Under the pieces are notes generated by a model. That model was not told where the DNA came from and ran no database searches. It worked only from the letters and a program-made list of their open reading frames with translations. From a virus, in IMG/VR virus record IMGVR_UViG_3300032117_000080, positions 1 through 36,807 of that record: 36,807 nucleotides of DNA, one strand, 5' to 3'. The position numbers and the translations under genes are program-made. Below, piece by piece: positions 1-7,409 of the stretch; positions within the stretch are counted from its first letter, which is position 1, and each line of letters starts with the position of its first letter.

Positions 1-589
1 AAGTACCGCCATTAAAAGATTTTGTTCCTGTTATAGTTTCACTTCCTGCTAAATGCACAACTGCATTATCATTTGCTTTTACAATACCTAAACTATCAAT
101 AGGTTTTTGTACTCTTGCTCTTGAAGCATTAAATGTACTATCACTTGAAAATGTTTTATTGGGATAAGTCCCCGTTATTAAAGTTGCATAACCCGCTATT
201 GGGTTAAATTGTGCGGGTACAACTATTGCTGCGGCTGCACTATCAGCTATCCTTCTTGCATTCCATATTGTTGCAAATATTGTTGAATCGGTTGCACTTG
301 CATTTGTCTGTAATTTCATCCACATTCCATTATAACGATAATATAAATTACCATTTAATCCTACAAATCCGTATCCTTTACCACCTGTACCATCATAGTA
401 ATTTATTTGTCTACCTATTGCTGTATCTCCGTTATTAGTTACTATAAATCCTGAATCAGAAGATAAAGCACCCTTTGAATTATAATTAGTTGTTGGACTA
501 CCTACTGTTTGTTTATTTATAAATTGAGCATTACCCAAATAACATATTAATATTAATGATAATGATATTAATAACCGTTTCAATGACAT
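1..589 (-). CDS. Tail fibre protein with N-terminal signal peptide (partial, 3' end off window)
   Basis: The frame is open from an ATG at 589 to the left edge (196 codons) with no stop, so the C-terminus lies outside the window. The ATG comes one base after the stop of the preceding gene, which supports this start. Residues 1-22 read as a classical Bacteroidota Sec signal peptide: MSLKR, then the hydrophobic run LLISLSLILICYL, then a GNAQ cleavage site. Near the edge is the phage fibre phrase AGSETITGTKSF, typical of repeats in tail-fibre shafts that fold as trimers. The middle holds a GGKGYGF segment and an ordinary Ser/Thr/Asn-rich body. Last place in the tail operon fits a receptor-binding fibre. 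The fibre call is fairly secure from the motif and position. The signal peptide is seen directly but is unexpected for a virion protein. Confidence 0.75.
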   Translation of the reverse strand, partial: MSLKRLLISLSLILICYLGNAQFINKQTVGSPTTNYNSKGALSSDSGFIVTNNGDTAIGRQINYYDGTGGKGYGFVGLNGNLYYRYNGMWMKLQTNASATDSTIFATIWNARRIADSAAAAIVVPAQFNPIAGYATLITGTYPNKTFSSDSTFNASRARVQKPIDSLGIVKANDNAVVHLAGSETITGTKSFNGGT

Positions 590-590
590 A

Positions 591-1127
591 TTAAAAAGTT
601 TTAAAATAAAGACCTGTTACTTCATCTCCTGTTTGTAATGTATAATTTACGAATGTAATTGTACCCGTACTTGAATTAACGGAAAATCCTGACCCTAATT
701 GAAAAGCACCATTATTTATAAAAATAGTATTCCATCCTAAAGAACCTATTAAGTTATTATCTTGATATGTATTTACGTTTGCTTGACCTGATGTAACGGT
801 AAATACTAAAGTATAAGGATAGTTTACAGGTATTGATGGTATAGTTCCTGTTGGTACTACTGTACCTGTTGCATTACCAAATATTTGTTGTGCCTGTACA
901 AGATACTTACCACATAATGAAATAAGATAATTAACCAATGGTATTAATGTAGGACTTGTTGGGTAATTAGAGTATTCAAATTGTATAGCTTTTCTAACAA
1001 TATAAATTAGTCTTGGTGTTCTTTTTACTATTGAATTACCCAAAAATAAAGTTTGATTTAAGCTATCGTCTGATGCTAATACCTGTGATACTTCTGCATA
1101 TCCAATATTTGTAGGTATATCTGCCAT
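591..1127 (-). CDS. Tail-associated structural protein, 178 aa, unknown function
   Basis: Its start codon overlaps the stop of the 175-aa gene before it (TAATG), and one base separates its stop from the fibre ATG, so it is part of the tail operon. The first 90 residues look helical (TPRLIYIVRKAIQFEY, LIPLVNYLISLCGKYL). The remainder is Gly/Thr/Val-rich beta sequence with phrases such as GWNTIFINNGAF and NSSTGTITFVN, as in adhesive tail domains. The ending TGDEVTGLYFKTF resembles ends of small phage tail proteins that cap or attach fibres. I do not recognise a named family. A fibre adaptor or tail-tip role is inferred from position and composition only. Confidence 0.6.
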   Translation of the reverse strand: MADIPTNIGYAEVSQVLASDDSLNQTLFLGNSIVKRTPRLIYIVRKAIQFEYSNYPTSPTLIPLVNYLISLCGKYLVQAQQIFGNATGTVVPTGTIPSIPVNYPYTLVFTVTSGQANVNTYQDNNLIGSLGWNTIFINNGAFQLGSGFSVNSSTGTITFVNYTLQTGDEVTGLYFKTF

Positions 1128-1654
1128 TAGAATATAAAGTTTGTATTGTTTACAATATCGTATGCTTGATTTATTGCTGTTTGCGCTGACTGTTGTAAAC
1201 TATATACTGTTGCTTGTGTTGCATTATCTACAAACATTTGCAAATCTGTCATTCCTTGAAAGAAATTTTCAGCATTAATTATATTGGGTTGTGCTGTTAT
1301 CTGTTGAATTAACCCTACCTGAAATGTATTTATATTACATAAGAACGTACATATTTTTGAAGATGTATATGTACTACCTGTTTGCGGATTAGTAGAAGTT
1401 AATACCAATACTATATTCAAAGAATAATCTTGTGGTATAGGTACTGTAATACTATCGCTTGGATAAGCTGCAAAAGTAAATGACGGCTCATTAGGGAAAG
1501 GTAATAAACTACCATCCGTTAAATACAAATAAAGCTGTCTATTTGAAAATGTGTTTTTAGCTTCTGATGAAGCATAATTCGAGGTATCAACAATAGTGAT
1601 AGTTGAACAGTTCGGGGCTTGACTAACCGAAAATGATGCTACAAATGCTGCCAT
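1127..1654 (-). CDS. Tail-associated structural protein, 175 aa, unknown function
   Basis: The first ~110 residues form a beta-rich, Ig-like segment (SQAPNCSTITIVDTSNY, then DSITVPIPQDYSLNIVLVLT) with three cysteines. The last ~60 residues are amphipathic helix (TDLQMFVDNATQATVYSLQQ), suggesting a beta head on a helical tail. It is first in a short transcription unit: a good Bacteroidota promoter lies just upstream at 1670-1700, and the next gene overlaps its stop. Proteins of this layout sit near fibres in Bacteroidota phages, but I cannot name a family. A tail or fibre-adaptor role is inference. Confidence 0.6.
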   Translation of the reverse strand: MAAFVASFSVSQAPNCSTITIVDTSNYASSEAKNTFSNRQLYLYLTDGSLLPFPNEPSFTFAAYPSDSITVPIPQDYSLNIVLVLTSTNPQTGSTYTSSKICTFLCNINTFQVGLIQQITAQPNIINAENFFQGMTDLQMFVDNATQATVYSLQQSAQTAINQAYDIVNNTNFIF

Positions 1655-1669
1655 TTAACAAAAGTTTAT

Positions 1670-1700
1670 CAAAACTACTAAATTTTTGTTAAATTACAAT
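1670..1700 (-). promoter_or_regulatory. Bacteroidota-type promoter for the tail genes
   Basis: Read on the minus strand, a -33 ATTG (1697-1700) is followed by a 19-base spacer and the -7 box TAGTTTTG (1670-1677), matching TTG-N17-23-TAnnTTTG. The transcript then enters a TTTTGTTAAAT stretch that runs into the ATG of the 175-aa gene at 1654. An 11-bp inverted repeat (1653-1663 with 1684-1694) brackets the -7 box. It lies in the only real gap between the 1842-aa gene and the tail genes. Confidence 0.55.
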
Positions 1701-1705
1701 GAATT

Positions 1706-4700
1706 TTAGAAAGATGTTACTTTACCTGTTGATGCACCTTTACCCATCCTATTTTGGGTGTTATATTCATTGCCTACCTTTAATCCCGTACCGCCCACTA
1801 TTATACCCTTCATTATACCTGTAAGAATATCGCTTGTTTGTGCTTCACTTAACCCTTCGTTTCTCATTCCTTCGTACACAGTTTTAGCTACTTCTGATGC
1901 AGGAATAGGTAAATGGTTTGAATAAATATATTCTTTCCATGTTAATTTATGGGCAAATTTATTTAATGGCTTATCATTTGAGTATGGCATAGTATTACCA
2001 CTAAAATCATGTGCTGTTGTAAAATCCTTTACCGTACTTATTGCAGGGTGTAATTTTGATGCACCATATTTATAAACAGTTTTTATTAATTCATCTGCCC
2101 TTGTTTTTCTACCTAATTCCTGTTTATTTTCAAAAGGTATATATAATAAATGCCCCAAAAATCTAATTGCAGTCATTATACCACCTATACCTATCGTATG
2201 ATTTGCTATTTTAAAGTCCAACCAATCACTTTTTGTTGGGTCTGTATAGTTTACCTTATCATTTGAGCCTGATGCCTTTAATAAGGCACTATTTATGCCT
2301 AATGCACCAAAATAAGCCCCTAATATATATGCTGATTTTGAAGCGATAGCTTTTGCTGCTATTTTTTCACCCTCTGATGATGTTTTCCAATTAGCAAAAA
2401 CATTTGCTGCTTCATAGGGGTCTTTTACAAGTCTTTCATACTGTGATGTAATTAATCTTGGGGCAAAGAATATATTATCTGCAACTGCACCAACATCTGC
2501 ACTTGTAGAACCTGTTGAATGGTTTACTAAATCCCCTATCATTTTTAATGCACCTTTATTATTCCTTTCACTTACGGGTAATTGATTGTATAATTTTTTG
2601 AAATAATCCATTCTAAATTCCTTCAAAGTATTAAATCCCCTTGTACCCATTTCACTAATATATTCACCAAATAATTTAAACTTTGGCATATCATCCGAAA
2701 TTATACTTGGGTCAACCTTAACCCCAGCTTGTAATGCTTTTGTATATAATGGGTCATTTACTAAATGTTGCATTGCCTTTTCATAATCTGCCGTTTTACC
2801 GAAAACACGTTTATATTGATTAAAAAAACTTTTCCAAAATATCTTTGATACTGACGGGTCAAATACATTCATGCCACCATGAGTAACCATACCAACTGTA
2901 CCATGACCTGTTAATAATATTGACCTAAAAAATTCAGGAATTAATTTAGCCCACTTTACCAATGCGGGTGTTTTAGCTTCATTAATCATTCTTTGACCTG
3001 CTGCTAATACTTTTTTATACCTGTATTGTTTTTTAAATATTTCATCTGAAATTTCACGATTACCCTTTGGTGATTCTATTGCATCCAATACTTGTTTAGA
3101 AGTTAATCCTAAATCTTTTGAAACTCCATTTAATAATTCAGGCAATGATGCACCTTTATCTAAATACTCTTTTTTAGCATAATCCCATATAGATTTTGAT
3201 TCTTTAAGTGTAAATTTATTGTCTGTTTTATCTAAAAACATTTTTATTAAATCATCTTTCTTTTTTACTGCTATCTCTGTTTCCGTTGGCGGTAATTCTT
3301 TAGATGGTATTAATCCTAAATTCTTTTTAGCTTCAAATATTTGTTCTTTTAAATCTTTTTCTTGTTCGGATAATTCACGACTTGGCTTTTTTTCTTTTAC
3401 AATACCTTGTCTTAAATCGTCTAATTGTTTTTCCAAATTAGCTATTCTTGCAGCTTCTTTTTTATCTGCTATCTCTGTTTCCGTTGGCGGTAATTCTTTA
3501 GATGGTATTAATCCTAAATTCTTTTTAGCTTCAAATATTTGTTCTTTTAAATCTTTTTCTTGTTCGGATAATTCACGACTTGGCTTTTTTTCTTTTACAA
3601 TACCTTGTCTTAAATCGTCTAATTGTTTTTCCAAATTAGCTATTCTTGCAGCTTCTTTTTTATCTGCTATCTCTGTATAATGAGATTCTAATTCCTTACC
3701 AAATCTTTCTTTATCATCATCGGATAATTTTTTATACCAATCTGCATCTTTTACTTTATCTACAATGGCTTTAATTCCATCTGCTATTTCACCGCTTTTT
3801 TCAATAGCCCTTGCACCTAATTCTACTAAGTCATTCCATGATACACCCATTTTTTGTAATGGAATATCATTACCGTCTTTATCTTTAAATGTAAATTCTT
3901 TTTGTTTTAATTTTCTGAATTGGTTAGCTGCTTTTTTTGCTTTTTCTGTAAATGTTTTAGGCTTTTCTTCTGTTCCTTTTTCGGATAATTTTTTACTTAA
4001 ATCTTCAATCTGCTGTTTAAGTTCTTGTGTTTCTTTATTTAATCTTTCGATTTGTATTTTTTGGTCTTTAGATAAAGGTGTTCCTTGAGCATCTTCTATT
4101 TTTCTGCTCATATTAGTAAACGAACCTGTATCTAAATCAGTTTCGCCTTGTAAACTTCTTCCTATTTCACCGAATTTAGTTCCCATTGATTTTAAAATAT
4201 TTCTACTCCAATCATTAACCTTATCCAATGCTTCTTTATATTCTTTACTATCTATTCCAAATTCTGTTTTGGCTTTATCTGCATCCCTTGTTAAATCAAC
4301 TAAATGCTGTGTAGCTACTGAAATAATATCTGCATTTACCTTATCATCTTCTTTAAATTCTTTAGCTATTTTTTCGGGGTCTGCCCCATTATCAATTAAC
4401 ATTCTGCCACGTTCCTGATATTCTTTAGGTGTTAATACTTCACCTGTTTCTATTTCGGGTAACCCTAATCTTTTAGCTAATTTATTTAATGATTCATGCG
4501 AACCACCTACTGCATTATTGTTTTCTTCTTCGCCCAAAGCATTTTTCTTTTCTGTGCCTGTTGGGGGGATTCCTTCATTTTTGGGTTTAGTTTCTGTGGT
4601 AGTTCCTGTTGGTTCGTTAGGTCTGCCCACTTCTTTGCGAATGGTTGTTTCGTTGCGAACGCCCATTTCTCCTGTTGTTTGCTTTGGAATGGCATTTTCT

Positions 4701-7234
4701 TCTGTTTTAGGTGTTAATTTTTGTTTTTCTACTTGTTCAGGCATTTCAACTGTTACGCCCGATTTTTTACCGATTTCATCCATTGCTAAATTAGCAGTAT
4801 GTATTGCTCTTGGCAAATCAGATGATATTATTTTAGGTGGCTGTTCCCCTAATTCAGCACCTACTTCTTTAGCTTGTTTTATTCCTTTGGGTGTTAAATT
4901 AGTTTCGTCATTTCTAAATTTACCTGTTAGATTATCTTCTGTTTGCCCATGCCTTGCTATTTTTATTTTACCACCTTTACCATTATCGTATGTTTCTATA
5001 TCTCCGTTATTAGTTGATTCTTTTGTATAATGGTCTGTAAATAGTTTAGCTTGTTCGGGTGTTAAATTATTCCAATCTGCATCTTTAAATTCAGGTTTAT
5101 CTTTTAATGCTTCATAAGTTTTTAATGCTTTTAATACTGAACTATGTGCTACTATAACACTATTATCAGGATTATTTGCCTTATCTTTTTCATATTGTCC
5201 TACAACTCTACCTACAAAGTCTTGCATAGTTTCACCTTTTGGATTTTCTGTTCCTTCATCCAATGGTACATTAAACTTCTTTATGTTTTCTGTTTGTTGT
5301 TTTTTAGTATCTGTTTGACTTTCTACTGATTTATCTAATTTAGCATCGGGACTATTTTTTAATAGTTCTTCATTACCTTCAATCGGATATTTTTTACCAT
5401 CTAAAATAAAATGTGTAAATTCTTGTTCCCCTTCATGATTACCTGCATAAGCTGTTCTATAATTAGGTGTTGTTTCTATATTATCATGTTCGGGTACTAT
5501 GCTTTCTTTTCCTTTTGGTTTTGTTTCTTCTGCTTCTCCGATAGGCTGATTAACTTCTTCCGTAATAGGCTTTTCAACTTCTGCGGGGTGCTGTACTTTA
5601 TTTGCTTCATTTATTTTTTCTCCTGTTAATTCATCTGTTTCAAAATTACTTGCGGGTACTTGCCCTTGTGTTATTTTAGCTGCTGTAATTTTGTTTTGTT
5701 TAATTTGATTATCGTTTTCTAAATCTTCTATTTGTTTATTTGTATCTGCATCAAATGTTTCATTACCTGTTAATGTAGATTTTAATTGTTTTATCTTTTC
5801 ATTATTACCATCAATTCCATTTAATAAACCTGCATAAGTTGGTATATCTTGTTCGGGTACTTTGCCAACTACTTTATTTCTTGCATTTTGGTAGTCATCA
5901 AGTGATTTTTTTACTTCTTCTGCATTAGGCATTTTATTTAATGCACTTTCTACTATCGGATGTATTTCGGGTTGTAAAGCGTATTCTTTAACCGCACTTT
6001 GAGCATATTTTGGCAACGATGGCAATATTGGCAATGCTTCCATAACCGCAGTTAATCCTGCGCCATTAACGATGGCATCTTTTACTCTTTTTTGCCACCC
6101 TTCTGTATCATATCCCTGTTTACCCTTTATTAATTCTTCACTGCCTTGTGTAGCACCACTAATTGCAGAAAATAATGCAGTTCTTTTTGCTGCATGACCT
6201 AACGCATTTAATAAATTTTCTGCGGGTTTTGGTGATGGTAATACACCACCAAATAGCATTGATTCCATTGCTGTTTGTGGTATCGCTTGTGCTGTTGCAT
6301 CAACATCTGCTTTTTTTGATGCTTCTGCATCATTTACGCCTTTATTTTTAAGTTCATTAAATATTTCATTTGATTTTGCAGCATAGTTTTTAGGATAAGC
6401 CATTGCAAATGCAGTAGATAATTTTGAAACAGTACCACCCGCTAAATTTGTTGGACTAAAATATGTTATATCTCCACCTAACCCACCAATAGTAGGTGCT
6501 AAATTGCTATAACTTATATCATTACCACCTGTTTGTCTATTTATATCTTGAAGTCTTTTACCTTCATCAGTATTAAATACATTTAATGAATGTATCATTG
6601 AACCATAAGGGTCTTTATCTACTGATTCTAATTCTGCACTTTGCTTTTTTTCTAAATTGGTATTATCTCCACCTGTTAAAGCATTAACACCTTTTACAAT
6701 ACCATAAGAAGCATTTAATAAATTTCTATTTAAGTTTCTGACAAAACCTTGCATTGCACTTGCATCCCTTTGAAAAGATACATTCCCATTATCGTCTTTA
6801 TGAAGTTTTAAATTACCGCTATTAACATCTTTTTGAACTGCATTTTTTTCATTTGCTAATGTAGCATCATTAACTTCAATTCCTTTTGCTTGTAATCTTT
6901 TTGTTGCTGTATTATTTAAAGCATTATCCTGTTGTTTTTGGATAGCAACTAAATCGGGTTGTTTTATTTTTGCACTTGTACTTTCAGAAACATTGCTTGG
7001 CACACCAATACCACTTGCAGGCTTACCTAATAATTGGTTAATATCATAATCCTTTTTCGGTTTTTCTTCTGATAGAGAAGTAGAACTTGTAGCCAAAGAT
7101 GGCGAAGCTGATTGAATAGTAGAACTTTCGTTTTTTTTTAAAATGCCTAATGGGTCTGCTTGTGCAGCAGGTTTACCTAATATACCTAATGGGTCTTGTT
7201 GTGGTGTATTATCGTCTAAAACTTCGTCTGCCAT
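1706..7234 (-). CDS. Giant polyvalent virion protein, 1842 aa, with permuted histidine-phosphatase domain
   Basis: The N-terminus carries two DPLGIL motifs (residues 14-19 and 27-32) and related LGKPA phrases. Residues 440-560 and 1040-1330 are charged coiled coil; the latter holds two identical 66-aa repeats (1187-1318). Residues 666-825 contain histidine-phosphatase elements in swapped order: GETMQDFVGRV and IVAHSSVLKAL (H697) come first, then ARHGQTEDN (R761, H762) and SSDLPRAIHTA (R809). Residues 1410-1700 hold hydrophobic, Gly-rich segments and an FFAPRLITS phrase resembling the C-terminal domains of large polyvalent phage proteins. Such proteins are packaged and ejected with DNA. Position after the 913-aa and ejection-type genes supports this. 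No transglycosylase or RNA polymerase motif was found. Virion role likely; exact function unknown. Confidence 0.7.
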   Translation of the reverse strand: MADEVLDDNTPQQDPLGILGKPAAQADPLGILKKNESSTIQSASPSLATSSTSLSEEKPKKDYDINQLLGKPASGIGVPSNVSESTSAKIKQPDLVAIQKQQDNALNNTATKRLQAKGIEVNDATLANEKNAVQKDVNSGNLKLHKDDNGNVSFQRDASAMQGFVRNLNRNLLNASYGIVKGVNALTGGDNTNLEKKQSAELESVDKDPYGSMIHSLNVFNTDEGKRLQDINRQTGGNDISYSNLAPTIGGLGGDITYFSPTNLAGGTVSKLSTAFAMAYPKNYAAKSNEIFNELKNKGVNDAEASKKADVDATAQAIPQTAMESMLFGGVLPSPKPAENLLNALGHAAKRTALFSAISGATQGSEELIKGKQGYDTEGWQKRVKDAIVNGAGLTAVMEALPILPSLPKYAQSAVKEYALQPEIHPIVESALNKMPNAEEVKKSLDDYQNARNKVVGKVPEQDIPTYAGLLNGIDGNNEKIKQLKSTLTGNETFDADTNKQIEDLENDNQIKQNKITAAKITQGQVPASNFETDELTGEKINEANKVQHPAEVEKPITEEVNQPIGEAEETKPKGKESIVPEHDNIETTPNYRTAYAGNHEGEQEFTHFILDGKKYPIEGNEELLKNSPDAKLDKSVESQTDTKKQQTENIKKFNVPLDEGTENPKGETMQDFVGRVVGQYEKDKANNPDNSVIVAHSSVLKALKTYEALKDKPEFKDADWNNLTPEQAKLFTDHYTKESTNNGDIETYDNGKGGKIKIARHGQTEDNLTGKFRNDETNLTPKGIKQAKEVGAELGEQPPKIISSDLPRAIHTANLAMDEIGKKSGVTVEMPEQVEKQKLTPKTEENAIPKQTTGEMGVRNETTIRKEVGRPNEPTGTTTETKPKNEGIPPTGTEKKNALGEEENNNAVGGSHESLNKLAKRLGLPEIETGEVLTPKEYQERGRMLIDNGADPEKIAKEFKEDDKVNADIISVATQHLVDLTRDADKAKTEFGIDSKEYKEALDKVNDWSRNILKSMGTKFGEIGRSLQGETDLDTGSFTNMSRKIEDAQGTPLSKDQKIQIERLNKETQELKQQIEDLSKKLSEKGTEEKPKTFTEKAKKAANQFRKLKQKEFTFKDKDGNDIPLQKMGVSWNDLVELGARAIEKSGEIADGIKAIVDKVKDADWYKKLSDDDKERFGKELESHYTEIADKKEAARIANLEKQLDDLRQGIVKEKKPSRELSEQEKDLKEQIFEAKKNLGLIPSKELPPTETEIADKKEAARIANLEKQLDDLRQGIVKEKKPSRELSEQEKDLKEQIFEAKKNLGLIPSKELPPTETEIAVKKKDDLIKMFLDKTDNKFTLKESKSIWDYAKKEYLDKGASLPELLNGVSKDLGLTSKQVLDAIESPKGNREISDEIFKKQYRYKKVLAAGQRMINEAKTPALVKWAKLIPEFFRSILLTGHGTVGMVTHGGMNVFDPSVSKIFWKSFFNQYKRVFGKTADYEKAMQHLVNDPLYTKALQAGVKVDPSIISDDMPKFKLFGEYISEMGTRGFNTLKEFRMDYFKKLYNQLPVSERNNKGALKMIGDLVNHSTGSTSADVGAVADNIFFAPRLITSQYERLVKDPYEAANVFANWKTSSEGEKIAAKAIASKSAYILGAYFGALGINSALLKASGSNDKVNYTDPTKSDWLDFKIANHTIGIGGIMTAIRFLGHLLYIPFENKQELGRKTRADELIKTVYKYGASKLHPAISTVKDFTTAHDFSGNTMPYSNDKPLNKFAHKLTWKEYIYSNHLPIPASEVAKTVYEGMRNEGLSEAQTSDILTGIMKGIIVGGTGLKVGNEYNTQNRMGKGASTGKVTSF
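3268..3663 (-). repeat. Perfect 198-bp tandem duplication inside the 1842-aa gene
   Basis: Two adjacent 198-base copies (3268-3465 and 3466-3663) read identically base for base, and a short third start of the unit follows at 3664. The length is a multiple of three, so the reading frame is kept. Each copy encodes a 66-aa coiled-coil unit containing RIANLEKQLDDLRQG and ending in SKELPPTE. Confidence 0.95.
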
Positions 7235-7238
7235 TTAA

Positions 7239-7406
7239 TTATTTTTTAGCTGTTGCATTGATATAATCTATTGCTTCAACGGCTTTTACTAAAGGATTAT
7301 TTTTATCATCTTTCAATGAATGATATTGTTCAGCTATTTCTTTAGCTAAGTCTTTTAAACTTCCTTTGTATGGTTCGCCTTTTATGTAGGGGATACAGTT
7401 GCCCAT
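7239..7406 (-). CDS. Small protein, 55 aa, unknown function
   Basis: This short frame fills the gap between two giant genes. Its ATG is 3 bases after the stop of the 913-aa gene, and its TAA is 4 bases before the ATG of the 1842-aa gene, so it is almost certainly translated as part of the operon. The protein begins MGNCIPYIKGEPYKG and continues as a charged helix (LKDLAKEIAEQYHSLKDD). No family is recognised. Position between two presumed ejected proteins suggests a small virion component or chaperone for one of them; this is inference. Confidence 0.65.
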   Translation of the reverse strand: MGNCIPYIKGEPYKGSLKDLAKEIAEQYHSLKDDKNNPLVKAVEAIDYINATAKK

Positions 7407-7409
7407 GAT

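Noticed and set aside
211-438. Plus-strand 75-aa frame at the left edge
   Set aside because: Leu/His/Tyr-rich shadow of the minus-strand tail-fibre frame, which has signal peptide and fibre motif.
3219-3680. Plus-strand open frame over the 198-bp duplication
   Set aside because: It is the mirror of the coiled-coil repeat of the minus-strand giant protein, with Cys/Phe/Ser-rich non-protein-like sequence and no promoter or start context.
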